Origin: an uncultured Erysipelotrichaceae bacterium
GTDB taxonomy: Bacteria > Bacillota_I > Bacilli_A > RFN20 > CAG-826
Direction: 5' to 3'
NCBI GenBank assembly: GCA_902801805.1
Contig: CADCJP010000015.1
Coordinates: forward strand, 1 to 18,230
Length of the DNA: 18,230 nt
A model generated the notes under the pieces. It searched no databases. It was not told the DNA's origin and saw nothing but the letters and a program-made list of their open reading frames with translations. The first letter of the stretch is position 1. Each line of letters begins with the position of its first letter. The position numbers and the translations under genes were made by a program. This document shows, piece after piece, positions 8,335-15,904 of the stretch.

Positions 8335-9398
8335 TATTTGTTTTCTCCTTCGGCTTTTGGTGCTTCTTCAGCGGCTGGAGCAGCTTCTTCACCTTCGGCT
8401 TTTGGTGCTTTTGGTTTGGCGGCTCTACGTTGTTGTTTTTCAGCGTTTCTACGAGCTTCTCTTTCAGCTTGTTCTTTTTCGTAAGCTTCTTGACGAGCTT
8501 GTCTTTCCGCTCTGATCTTTGCTAATTTTTCAGCGTTTTCTTTTTCTGTTTGGCGAATGACTTCTTTCATTGTGACGGCTTCGCCTTCATCTTTTGTATA
8601 GGCCACGACTGGGACACCGTTCTTGCTTTCAACGATAGCGTCAGCGATGACGGCTAAGATTAAGCTGAAGGAACGAACTGCATCGTCGTTAGCTGGAATG
8701 ACGTAGTCAACAACATCTGGATCACTGTTTGTATCAACGATAGCAAACACTGGGATGTTTAATTTTCTAGCTTCGGCAACAGCATTGTGTTCAATGCGTG
8801 GGTCGATAACGAAGATAGCGTTAGGAATTTTTCTCATTTCCTTAATACCATCTAAGTTTTTGGATAATTTGTCTTTTTCTCTACGGAGTTGAGCGGCTTC
8901 AACTTTGCTTAATAAATCAAGTTCGCCTTCTTCTTCTCTTCTTTCGAGATCCTTCAAGTATCTAATTCTGGATTGGATGGTCTTGAAGTTTGTTAATGTA
9001 CCACCTAACCAACGGTTGGTGATGTAGAAACTGCCAGAACGTAAAGCTTCTTGTTGGACAGCTTCTTGGCATTGTTTCTTTGTACCGACGAATAAGACTT
9101 TGCCACCGTTATCAACGATTTCTTTCATTTTGGCGTAGGCAACTGTAATTGCGTCGACTGTTTGTTGTAAGTCAATGATGTAAACACCATTTCTTGCACC
9201 ATAGATGTACTTTTTCATCTTTGGGTTCCATCTACGGGTTTGATGACCAAAGTGAGCGCCAGCTTCGAGTAACTTTCTCATTGTGATAACTGGTGCATCA
9301 GGATCATGCATAACTGCTTCCATTGTTGGGGCAGCTTGTTCTGCAGGAGCGGCTTGTTCAGCAACTTCTTCAAGAACTTCTTTCTTTTCTTCTGCCAT
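8334..9398 (-). CDS. rpsB: 30S ribosomal protein S2 with extended N- and C-terminal tails
   Basis: Small-subunit protein needed for S1 docking and translation start. The conserved core begins at about residue 40 ([28 protein letters not shown]) and includes [24 protein letters not shown] and [12 protein letters not shown]. At 354 residues it is about 100 longer than the common S2. An Ala/Glu/Pro-rich N-terminal tail of about 39 residues and a C-terminal tail of about 69 (from residue 286) account for the difference. The C-tail is first a charged Arg/Glu helix-like stretch, then Ala/Pro/Lys/Glu with a duplicated [13 protein letters not shown] style unit. ATG 9398 is chosen because AAGGAGG (9406-9412) lies 7 bases upstream; the longer frame to 9485 would cover the structured leader. 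Confidence 0.96.
   Translation of the reverse strand: MAEEKKEVLEEVAEQAAPAEQAAPTMEAVMHDPDAPVITMRKLLEAGAHFGHQTRRWNPKMKKYIYGARNGVYIIDLQQTVDAITVAYAKMKEIVDNGGKVLFVGTKKQCQEAVQQEALRSGSFYITNRWLGGTLTNFKTIQSRIRYLKDLERREEEGELDLLSKVEAAQLRREKDKLSKNLDGIKEMRKIPNAIFVIDPRIEHNAVAEARKLNIPVFAIVDTNSDPDVVDYVIPANDDAVRSFSLILAVIADAIVESKNGVPVVAYTKDEGEAVTMKEVIRQTEKENAEKLAKIRAERQARQEAYEKEQAEREARRNAEKQQRRAAKPKAPKAEGEEAAPAAEEAPKAEGENK
8347..8410. repeat. 19-base direct repeat inside the rpsB C-terminal tail
   Basis: CCTTCGGCTTTTGGTGCTT occurs at 8347-8365 and again at 8392-8410. The two copies are 45 bases (15 codons) apart and in frame. Each encodes the Lys/Glu-Ala-Pro-Lys-Ala-Glu-Gly unit, which suggests that the low-complexity tail grew by tandem duplication. 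Confidence 0.85.
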
Positions 9399-9511
9399 TT
9401 TTAGGCCTCCTTTTGTTGTACCTCCATTGCTTCGAAGAACCCGGCCACTTGTTTTTAACAAGCACATTGGCGGTTCAATCCACAATGTGTGTATTTGCTG
9501 TTTCCACAGCG
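9399..9511 (-). promoter_or_regulatory. Structured 5' leader of rpsB, candidate autoregulatory element
   Basis: The predicted transcript has about 113 bases before ATG 9398. It can form three hairpins in a row: GCTGT/ACAGC with a GGAA tetraloop (9497-9510), CACATTG/CAATGTG with a 13-base loop (9463-9489), and CTTGTT/AACAAG with an AAA loop (9448-9462). The first stem starts right at the predicted transcript start. R-protein genes are often repressed by their own product through such leaders. I cannot match this one to a named family from the sequence alone. Confidence 0.55.
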
Positions 9512-9517
9512 CTTAAT

Positions 9518-9568
9518 ATCTTACCAAAGCGTATCTACGCATGCAAGAGGAAAATAATAATTATTATT
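9518..9568 (-). promoter_or_regulatory. Promoter of rpsB-tsf-pyrH-frr with an AT-rich UP-like region
   Basis: TTGCAT (9541-9546), 17 bases, TAAGAT (9518-9523), with a TGG extended -10 in front of the -10. Start is predicted near 9511. Upstream of the -35 lies a perfect 16-base AT palindrome, AATAATAATTATTATT (9553-9568), placed where an UP element would bind the RNA polymerase alpha subunits. Confidence 0.65.
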
Positions 9569-9576
9569 GGTGTCGT

Positions 9577-10518
9577 TTACTTCTTTTTTGCTCGAGGGTG
9601 AGCGGACATATATGTTTCCTTCATCGCTTCTTCAGTAACGTGAGTATACACTTGTGTCGCATTTATACTCTCGTGTCCGAGGAGTTCTTGAATGACACGG
9701 AGGTCCGCTCCGTTTTCTAATAGGTGTGTCGCAAAAGAGTGTCTAAGGATGTGTGGGTGTAAACCTACATATAGACCAATTTTCTCTTCGATTGAATCTA
9801 AAATGTATTCCAAACCACGAGTCGTTAGTTGTCCACCATTAGCGTTAAAGAACAAAGGCGACAATAAATCATCGCTTTTCTTCTCTTCTGGTTTTCTTTT
9901 TTCTAGTTCGATATGTTTTGCGACTAGTGTTGGTCTTTCTTTATCGATGTATTTTTTGAGTACTTTTTGGCAATCAATTGAGAAAGGAACGATTCTTTCT
10001 TTGTTACCTTTTCCCAATACACGGATGGCTCTTTCTCTAAGATAAACCGATTGAATTGGCAAAGTTACTAACTCTTGCGCACGGATGCCTGAGTAATAGA
10101 GCAAATAAAGAATCGCTTGATCTCTTAAGGCTAATTCATCGGTTCTTTCCGCATTTCTTTTGAAAAGCTCTTCGATTTGTTCTTTATAGAGAGCGTGAGG
10201 ATATTTGGTTTCCACTTTTGGCGCGGAAATGAAAACAAATGGATTATCTTTTGTATAACCTACATTAACCATATACTTATAAAAGTGTTTTAAGGATGAG
10301 AGACGTCTTTTGCAACTTCTTTTACTAATTCCTTGGTTTAATTCTTCAGTCAAAAAGTTACGAATACATATCGCATCAACGTCATCAATCATGACACCTT
10401 CGTGATAAATAAATTCGCAAAATTTATCGATATCTTCCTGGTAACTTTTCACAGTGCGTGGAGAATAATTTCTCACCACGAGAAGATGATCTAAGAATTC
10501 TTGTTCTGGTTTATTCAT
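9577..10518 (-). CDS. xerC: Tyrosine recombinase XerC/XerD family
   Basis: Site-specific recombinase that resolves chromosome dimers at dif. The 313 residues have an N-terminal SAM-like DNA-binding domain (about 1-95: LVVRNYSPRTVKSYQ) and a C-terminal catalytic domain with the complete set: Arg146 (SGIRAQEL), Lys170 (GKGNKERIVPF), His256 and Arg259 (HPHILRHSFATHLL), His282 (LLGHESINATQVYTH) and nucleophile Tyr291. A charged insert (about 200-220, EKRKPEEKK) makes it slightly longer than usual. Its place between topA and rpsB matches xerC/codV of B. subtilis, though sequence alone does not separate XerC from XerD. No Shine-Dalgarno precedes ATG 10518; the upstream bases read as an extended -10 promoter instead. 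It is chromosomal housekeeping, not a phage integrase. Confidence 0.92.
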   Translation of the reverse strand: MNKPEQEFLDHLLVVRNYSPRTVKSYQEDIDKFCEFIYHEGVMIDDVDAICIRNFLTEELNQGISKRSCKRRLSSLKHFYKYMVNVGYTKDNPFVFISAPKVETKYPHALYKEQIEELFKRNAERTDELALRDQAILYLLYYSGIRAQELVTLPIQSVYLRERAIRVLGKGNKERIVPFSIDCQKVLKKYIDKERPTLVAKHIELEKRKPEEKKSDDLLSPLFFNANGGQLTTRGLEYILDSIEEKIGLYVGLHPHILRHSFATHLLENGADLRVIQELLGHESINATQVYTHVTEEAMKETYMSAHPRAKKK

Positions 10519-10524
10519 ACATTA

Positions 10525-10533
10525 ATGATAGCA
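10525..10533 (-). promoter_or_regulatory. Extended -10 promoter of xerC, possibly giving a leaderless transcript
   Basis: TGC followed by TATCAT (5 of 6 matches to TATAAT) lies just downstream of the topA terminator. With the -10 at 10525-10530 the predicted +1 is base 10518, the A of the xerC ATG. There is no recognisable -35 and no Shine-Dalgarno, which fits a leaderless mRNA. Confidence 0.45.
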
Positions 10534-10541
10534 AAGAAAAG

Positions 10542-10566
10542 AAAAAAACGGATTATTAATTCCGTT
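10542..10566 (-). terminator. Intrinsic terminator of topA
   Basis: AACGGA (10561-10566 read on the minus strand) pairs with TCCGTT (10547-10552) around an 8-base AT loop that contains the topA stop codon. A run of T follows. The hairpin overlaps the last codons of topA and precedes xerC by about 25 bases. Confidence 0.75.
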
Positions 10567-12676
10567 TCTTCCTAATAATTCTTTCCATATGATTGCACTT
10601 TGGATAATTGATACAGCCAAGGAAGTAACCAAATCTTCCTTTCTTCTTGACCAAATAGCCATCACAGTCCGGGCAATCCTTAATGCGTTTCTCTTCTTCC
10701 ACGACTGGTGAGGAATTAGTAGATGCTACTTTTCTTGTATAGCGGCATTTTGGGAAATTGCTACAAGTGATGAAGGAATTACCATTTTTATTTCTGAGCA
10801 ATAACTCACCACCACATTCTGGGCACTTTTCACCAATAGGTGTTGGCGCTGGTGCATCACTTTCTTGCTTTTGCACGTATTTGCATTCTGGGAAGTTGGA
10901 GCAGCCAATGAATTGACCGTTTTTACCTTCTTTGATGACTAATGGGGCACCACACATTGGGCAGTTGTCACCAGTTTGGACAAAGCTTTCTTTATACATG
11001 ACTTTACTCACTCTTTCGAATTGTTCGATGAATGGGTAATAGAAGTCATTTAAGATCTTGCTTCTGGATTGGTTGCCTTCTTCGATATTGTCCAATTTCT
11101 TTTCCATGCTCGCGGTATATTTTGTATCGACGAATTCAGGGAAATATTTATTTAAGACAACAGAAGTTAAGTTACCTTGTTTTGTGGTAATTAAGATACC
11201 ATTTTCGTTATCAACATACTTTCTTTTTCTAATCGTATCGATTGTGGAAGCATAGGTTGATGGACGACCGATACCGACTTCTTCCATAAGTCTAACGATT
11301 TTAGCTTCAGAGTAATGGGCTGGAGGTTGTGTGAACTTTTGTTCAGTTTCCTTGAGCACCACTTCGAATTGTTCATCGTCAGCGAAGTCTGGGAAGGAAT
11401 CAAAGTGATTTTCTTCTTTTTCGGTATCTTTATAGACCGCTTCATAACCTTTGAAAAGGGTACGAGTTAAGTCTAATTTGAATGTTAATCCATCACCATC
11501 AAGATAAACGCTCATTTGTTCATCTTTCTTTGACTGCATCAAAGATGCAATTGTGCGGTTATAGATTAATTTATAAAGATTGTATTGATCGTTTGTTAAG
11601 AATTTTTTAACTGATTCTGGAGTACGGTGGTTACTTGTTGGACGAATCGCTTCGTGAGCGTCTTGCATCATGCTCACTTGTCTAATCTTTCTAGTGTGAC
11701 CTAAGTACTCTTTACCGAATCTTTCGGTAATATATGCGGTAGCACGTTCCACGAATGTTGGGGATAAACGTGTACTATCTGTACGCATATAAGTGATTAA
11801 ACCAACGTGTTCACCATCAACTTCGATACCTTCATATAATTGTTGGGCAACGAGTTGGGTTTTCTTGGTTTTGAATTTTAAACGAGAGAATGCTTCTTGT
11901 TGCAAGGTAGAAGTAATGAATGGTTCTTTACTATCACTAACCTTAATCTTCTTTTCGACTTTAGAAACATGAAGCTTTTCTGGAATACGGTCTAAAATAG
12001 CGTGTGCTTGTTCACCGTTTTTGAGTTCGATATCTTTACCGTTATCATTGAGTAAGGTGACATTGAATTCTTTACCGAAAGCATTGATCTTTGTGGTAAT
12101 TGTCCAATATTCTTCTGGCACGAATTTAGCGATTTCATCATCGTGATCCGCGATCATCTTTAATGTCGCAGATTGCACTCTACCCGCGGAACGGGAATGA
12201 ATCTTCTTAAATAAAAGTGTGGATAATTTGAAACCAATAATACGGTCAATAATACGACGTGTTTCTTGAGAAGAAACAAGACTCTTATTAATTGTTCTTG
12301 GATTCTTCATGGCCTCACCGATGGAATCACGAGTAATTTCATGGAATTCCAAACGTTTTGTGGTTTCAATATCCAAGCCTAAAACTTGGGCTAAGTGCCA
12401 CGCGATTGCTTCACCTTCTCTATCAGGGTCGGTTGCAAGAATAACTTCATCACACTTATCCATCGCGTTTTTAAGTTCACGGATAATGTGTTGTTTATCT
12501 TTATTGACAATATATGTTGGTTGGAAGTCATTTTTGACGTCCACACCTAAACCATCTTTACCAGATGTTGCTAAGTCACGAATATGTCCTAAAGACGCCA
12601 TGACGATATAGTTGTCACCTAGATAACGCTTGATGGTTGTGCATTTGGCTGGTGATTCAACAATAACTAATTTCAT
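10556..12676 (-). CDS. topA: DNA topoisomerase I (type IA)
   Basis: Relaxes negative supercoils. At 706 residues it shows the TOPRIM domain beginning MKLVIVESPAK (Glu7) with DPDREGEA (83-90), SAGRVQSATL (about 163-172), and the active-site Tyr296 in GLITYMRTDS. Three C-terminal four-cysteine zinc fingers follow: CPMCG with CSNFPEC, CPECG with CSNFPKC, and CPDCD with CINYPKC. The start is taken at ATG 12676 because the family opens exactly at MKLVIVESPAK. Eighteen further upstream codons begin at a TTG that is the first triplet of the predicted -35 box, so they would not be transcribed. The ribosome site is weak. It has its own promoter and terminator and so appears monocistronic. trmFO, which follows topA in B. 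subtilis, is absent here. Confidence 0.97.
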   Translation of the reverse strand: MKLVIVESPAKCTTIKRYLGDNYIVMASLGHIRDLATSGKDGLGVDVKNDFQPTYIVNKDKQHIIRELKNAMDKCDEVILATDPDREGEAIAWHLAQVLGLDIETTKRLEFHEITRDSIGEAMKNPRTINKSLVSSQETRRIIDRIIGFKLSTLLFKKIHSRSAGRVQSATLKMIADHDDEIAKFVPEEYWTITTKINAFGKEFNVTLLNDNGKDIELKNGEQAHAILDRIPEKLHVSKVEKKIKVSDSKEPFITSTLQQEAFSRLKFKTKKTQLVAQQLYEGIEVDGEHVGLITYMRTDSTRLSPTFVERATAYITERFGKEYLGHTRKIRQVSMMQDAHEAIRPTSNHRTPESVKKFLTNDQYNLYKLIYNRTIASLMQSKKDEQMSVYLDGDGLTFKLDLTRTLFKGYEAVYKDTEKEENHFDSFPDFADDEQFEVVLKETEQKFTQPPAHYSEAKIVRLMEEVGIGRPSTYASTIDTIRKRKYVDNENGILITTKQGNLTSVVLNKYFPEFVDTKYTASMEKKLDNIEEGNQSRSKILNDFYYPFIEQFERVSKVMYKESFVQTGDNCPMCGAPLVIKEGKNGQFIGCSNFPECKYVQKQESDAPAPTPIGEKCPECGGELLLRNKNGNSFITCSNFPKCRYTRKVASTNSSPVVEEEKRIKDCPDCDGYLVKKKGRFGYFLGCINYPKCNHMERIIRKKRN

Positions 12677-12701
12677 AGGTTCTTTGGTTTTCCGTCTCAA
12701 A

Positions 12702-12730
12702 AATATAAGCCTCTTTATTATGCTTGTCAA
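12702..12730 (-). promoter_or_regulatory. Promoter of topA
   Basis: A perfect -35 TTGACA (12725-12730), 17-base spacer and -10 TATATT (12702-12707). Predicted start near 12695 leaves a 19-base leader before ATG 12676. This is one of the best promoters in the window. Confidence 0.75.
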
Positions 12731-12754
12731 CGAACATTTTCCTTTATTCCTTAA

Positions 12755-12779
12755 TTAAATAAAAGAGAACTTTATTTAA
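12755..12779. other. AT-only inverted repeat between dprA and topA
   Basis: TTAAATAAA and TTTATTTAA form a 9-pair AT stem with a 7-base loop. No T run follows it on the minus strand, so it is not a standard terminator. It sits between the dprA stop and the topA -35 and could mark the end of the dprA transcript. Confidence 0.35.
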
Positions 12780-12794
12780 GAAAAAATTTGGACT

Positions 12795-13586
12795 TTAATC
12801 CCACTTCATCACTTCTAATATTTGCCCACCGCTTTCCGCAAGTTCGGCACCTTCCATTAAGATTTGATTGTTCACTGATTCTTCCGTAATTGGGGTAGGA
12901 ACGATAAAGATTGGCCGATTCATGCCGAGCATTAAATTAATCGAAATCATTGTTCCAGAAACATAGCTTTTGATTTGTGGAACCACTAAAGCATCAGAAA
13001 GACCAGCCACTATACGGTTGCGTAAAGGAAAGTGATTTCCATCTGGTTCCACCATTCCTGGATATTCACTTATTAATAAATGCTTCTTTTTAATCTCTTC
13101 GTATAATTCTTTGTTTTCTGGTGGATAACAGTTATCAATGCCAGAACCTAAGACAGCAATTGTTCTTCCTCCATTTTCAATAGCGGAAGTATGACCAATC
13201 GTATCAATACCTCTAGCTAGACCAGAAACAAGAATTGGTTTATTTCCCATTTCTTTAACAATCTTTCTAGTCGCTAAAGCACCATAATCTGAATAGTCCC
13301 TAGAACCTACGACACCATATTTTCGATTCTTATCACTTAATAAAGTAATATCTCCATAATAGAAAAGTACGATTGGTGGGCGGTGCGTCTGCTTCAATTT
13401 TTCTGGATAATCGTAGTCTAGTAAAGTGATTGCCTTACATTTTAAAGATGAAATTACCTTCTTAACTTCTTCAGGGGTAATTTGTAGATCTTCGTGTAAG
13501 TGCAGTGCGGTCAATATCTTTGAATTATCACCGTTATATTTGACCGCTAAATAGATGAGTAAATTTCTTGAGTCATTTTCAAACAT
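12795..13586 (-). CDS. dprA: DNA processing protein DprA (Smf)
   Basis: Binds incoming single-stranded DNA in transformation and loads RecA; widely kept even where competence is unproven. The 263 residues carry the Rossmann-like DprA core: YGVVGSRDYSDYG (about 90-102), SGLARGID (121-128), AVLGSGIDNCYPPEN (about 144-158), ISEYPG and HFPLRNRIVAGLSDALVV, then the end of the fold (VSGTMISINL). The last motif departs from the more usual EA-x-SGSLIT form. The protein is at the short end of the family and appears to have only a short N-terminal region and no C-terminal winged helix. AGGAGGG lies 6 bases before ATG 13586 but is held in a hairpin. Its position between rnhB and topA is the standard Bacilli one. 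Confidence 0.95.
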   Translation of the reverse strand: MFENDSRNLLIYLAVKYNGDNSKILTALHLHEDLQITPEEVKKVISSLKCKAITLLDYDYPEKLKQTHRPPIVLFYYGDITLLSDKNRKYGVVGSRDYSDYGALATRKIVKEMGNKPILVSGLARGIDTIGHTSAIENGGRTIAVLGSGIDNCYPPENKELYEEIKKKHLLISEYPGMVEPDGNHFPLRNRIVAGLSDALVVPQIKSYVSGTMISINLMLGMNRPIFIVPTPITEESVNNQILMEGAELAESGGQILEVMKWD

Positions 13587-13593
13587 TAAAAAC

Positions 13594-13616
13594 CCTCCTA
13601 TTTAATTAGTAGGAGG
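13594..13616 (-). promoter_or_regulatory. Hairpin that covers the dprA ribosome binding site
   Basis: CCTCCTA (13610-13616 on the minus strand) pairs with TAGGAGG (13594-13600) over a 9-base loop. The right arm is the dprA Shine-Dalgarno itself. GTTTTTA follows, so the same structure could also act as a weak terminator after rnhB. Confidence 0.6.
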
Positions 13617-13643
13617 TGAAATCAAATTTTTTCCTAAAAAACT

Positions 13644-14267
13644 TTAAAATAATGAAACTTTTTCAATGAAGCAGGCCTTTACAGGAGCGTAAGTGAAGCG
13701 ATGAAGGTGTTTTACTGGGCCATACTTTTTGAGCGCCTCAAGGTGGTCTTTTGTGCCGTATCCTTTGTTTTTCTTGATGTTGTATTCCGGATATTGTTTA
13801 TCTAATTCTAAACATAATCTATCACGTGACACTTTGGCTAAAATTGAAGCCGCGGCAATGGACAAGGAAAGGGCGTCGCCATGGATAATATCGACGACTG
13901 GTTTTGGATAATTAGGCATCTTCATCGCGTCCGTTAAGACGAGATCAAAAACATGATTCATCTTCTCAATTGCGCGCTGCATTGCCATCCTAGAAGCATT
14001 ATAAATATTAACCTCATCTATCTCATCTGCATCCACTGAAGCGATACCGTACGCAATCGCATTATTAATGATGAAGTCATAGGCTTCTTCTCTCTTTTTA
14101 GCACTCAACTGTTTTGAGTCATTAATCAAAGGAGTTTCTAGTCCTTGAGGCAAAATAACAGCGGCAGCGAAAACAGGTCCGAGAAGACATCCTCTACCAG
14201 CTTCATCACAGCCCACAATGAGCTTATATCCTTGAGCGTAATATTGCTCATCTAAATCAAGCGCCAT
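13644..14267 (-). CDS. rnhB: Ribonuclease HII
   Basis: Removes RNA, including single ribonucleotides, from RNA-DNA hybrids. The 207 residues have the family's metal site: Asp21 and Glu22 in VGCDEAGRGCLLGPV, Asp113 in LTDAMKMP and Asp131 in HGDALSLSIAAASILAKVSRD. NDSKQLSAKKRE (49-60) and NKGYGTKDHLEAL near the C-terminus are also typical. ATG 14267 overlaps the rbgA end by 11 bases; no strong ribosome site is seen, so it probably depends on coupling to rbgA. The rbgA-rnhB pair is the usual one in Bacillota. Confidence 0.97.
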   Translation of the reverse strand: MALDLDEQYYAQGYKLIVGCDEAGRGCLLGPVFAAAVILPQGLETPLINDSKQLSAKKREEAYDFIINNAIAYGIASVDADEIDEVNIYNASRMAMQRAIEKMNHVFDLVLTDAMKMPNYPKPVVDIIHGDALSLSIAAASILAKVSRDRLCLELDKQYPEYNIKKNKGYGTKDHLEALKKYGPVKHLHRFTYAPVKACFIEKVSLF

Positions 14268-15108
14268 ACTTTTCTAATGTAATCTTACCAAGGAGGCCGT
14301 CTTTGAATTCTTTGAGTAAAAGTGCCTCGGCTCTTAATAAGTCGTTTTGTCCTGTACTATCGACAAGTTTACGTCTTTCTGCAATTTGATTTAAGACAGT
14401 GATTCTGTCACCAACTGTCTCAATCGCAAATCTATCATTTAGGGCAGATGGGTACTGATTTCTTAAATACTCTAAAAGCATCTCTCCTAGTGTTTCGTTT
14501 GGTAAGATTTCCTCGCGAATTGCACCAATTAAGGCGAGATTTGCAGCCTTTTTCTGATTTTCGTAGTTCATTGGAAGAATTCCAGGAGTATCTAAAAGCA
14601 AGAAATCCTTATTTACTTTGATCCATTGCTCACCACGAGTAAATCCAGGCTTGTTTTGAACACCTGCTGCTTTTCTTTTGGCGATACGATTAATCAAGGA
14701 AGATTTACCGACGTTTGGAATACCAATAATCATTGCTCTGATTGGTTGAGGCTTCATTCCTTTAGCCATTTCTTTAGCCCATTTATCTTTTCCTAAATTA
14801 ATAACAGCTTTGGAAAGAATAGCTTCCGCACCATTATTTTTTAAGTCTAATGTGAGAATGGAATCATACTTTTTCTTTAGCTCTTCAACCCATTCTTTTG
14901 TGGCGTTTTGATCCGCTAAATCAATCTTGGTTAAGACGATTAATTTCTTTTTATTTTGGATTAATTTTTCTAAATTTTCATTGATGGAAGAAAGAGGCGC
15001 TCTCGCGTCTAAAAGCTCGATAACAACATCAACGAGTTTAACCTTATTTTCGACTTCATTCAAAGCCTTATTCATGTGTCCTGGAAACCAGTGAATTTGT
15101 TGTCCCAT
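14257..15108 (-). CDS. rbgA: Ribosome biogenesis GTPase RbgA (YlqF)
   Basis: Circularly permuted GTPase that acts late in 50S assembly. The 283 residues start with the family's GQQIHWFPGHMNKA, then DAR (34-36). The GTP motifs appear in permuted order: G4 TKID at 60-63, G1 GIPNVGKSS at 129-137, G2 GFTRG at 155-159 and G3 DTPG at 173-176. A C-terminal helical ANTAR-like domain follows. The ribosome site GGGGAGAAG stands just before ATG 15108, and only 12 bases separate the gene from the lepB stop. It likely shares the lepB promoter and is followed by the overlapping rnhB. Proximity to rplS fits a ribosome-assembly role. Confidence 0.97.
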   Translation of the reverse strand: MGQQIHWFPGHMNKALNEVENKVKLVDVVIELLDARAPLSSINENLEKLIQNKKKLIVLTKIDLADQNATKEWVEELKKKYDSILTLDLKNNGAEAILSKAVINLGKDKWAKEMAKGMKPQPIRAMIIGIPNVGKSSLINRIAKRKAAGVQNKPGFTRGEQWIKVNKDFLLLDTPGILPMNYENQKKAANLALIGAIREEILPNETLGEMLLEYLRNQYPSALNDRFAIETVGDRITVLNQIAERRKLVDSTGQNDLLRAEALLLKEFKDGLLGKITLEKYGA

Positions 15109-15120
15109 CTTCTTCTCCCC

Positions 15121-15867
15121 TTAGTAATATACTGGCCAATGATACTGTTTATCTTTGACGTCATAAACTGCTCTCATTGGGTTATGACATTTACTACATT
15201 CTGCGCCATTTGCGGACTTAGTTTTATTACCGCAATAATCACAGACATATTCCTTAATGTAAAGCTTTCCTTTGCCTTCAATTGCCACTAAAACACCATA
15301 GATATTTTGGTAGGTAATTGGGGTGCCGATCGAAGCGCAATCTCTACTTGCTGGACGGTTATCACCTAAGACCCAGTATTCATTGTCCTTAAGTGTAATT
15401 GGTTTAGCTGTATCTTTTGGATAGAGACCATCTTTTTGGACAATCTTGAAGGTATAAGGAATATTCTCAAATTGTCCATCTTTCATGACGTAAAGTTTAT
15501 CTTCTTTAATTTCAAATGTTTCTCCTGGAAGCGCTACTACACGTTTGATCTTCTTTTTAGCGGATGGTTTTAATGTGTTGTTAGACAAATCGTAGTCGGT
15601 ACTATCTGGGTAATAAGTACTAATAATACTAAATCTCTTAATATGTTTCTTCGCGGATTCATGATAGTCAACAATCCCAAAGTCGACAATTGAACCTTGT
15701 GATTCGTCATCATCCCCATTTAATGTTGGATACATAGAAGCACCAGAAACATAAATTAGTTCGTAATAATAGGTATGGAAAAATAAGGCTGCACTGACAC
15801 AGACACCAAGGAGCAAGGCAAAGACACCGACTGCTCTAAGGATGTTATATAATTTCTTGTTTTTCAT
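15121..15867 (-). CDS. lepB: Signal peptidase I with a C-terminal zinc-ribbon-like tail
   Basis: Membrane-bound serine/lysine protease that removes signal peptides outside the membrane. From ATG 15867 the product has 248 residues: one N-terminal membrane helix (about 8-32), nucleophile Ser44 in SGASMYPTL, general base Lys108 in KRVVALPGE, and the box E motif GDNRPASRDCASIG at about 168-181. After the normal end of the fold, about 40 more residues carry CDYC and CSKC (Cys209, 212, 224, 227), a zinc-ribbon pattern not typical of the family, and end in an aromatic PVYY. An ATG three codons upstream (15876) overlaps the -10 box and is less likely to be used. No Shine-Dalgarno is present. It heads lepB-rbgA-rnhB. 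Confidence 0.93.
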   Translation of the reverse strand: MKNKKLYNILRAVGVFALLLGVCVSAALFFHTYYYELIYVSGASMYPTLNGDDDESQGSIVDFGIVDYHESAKKHIKRFSIISTYYPDSTDYDLSNNTLKPSAKKKIKRVVALPGETFEIKEDKLYVMKDGQFENIPYTFKIVQKDGLYPKDTAKPITLKDNEYWVLGDNRPASRDCASIGTPITYQNIYGVLVAIEGKGKLYIKEYVCDYCGNKTKSANGAECSKCHNPMRAVYDVKDKQYHWPVYY

Positions 15868-15874
15868 CTTTCTC

Positions 15875-15904
15875 ATTATATGAGGTTTTGCGCGTGTAAG
15901 GCAA
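15875..15904 (-). promoter_or_regulatory. Promoter of lepB-rbgA-rnhB, near-leaderless
   Basis: A perfect -10 TATAAT (15875-15880) with TTGCCT (15899-15904) 18 bases upstream. The predicted start is base 15868, one base before ATG 15867. It lies directly after the rplS terminator. Confidence 0.6.

Noticed and set aside
8198..8515. Plus-strand Leu-rich frame opposite tsf and rpsB
   Set aside because: The Leu repeats are the reverse reading of Glu/Ala/Lys-rich tail codons; no start signals.
9553..9568. AT palindrome as terminator of xerC
   Set aside because: AT only, without room for a loop in the perfect form; its place directly upstream of the rpsB -35 fits an UP-like element better.
9577..10518. 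Tyrosine recombinase as a sign of a prophage or integrative element
   Set aside because: It matches the housekeeping XerC/CodV type and position, and no attachment sites, repeats or phage genes flank it.
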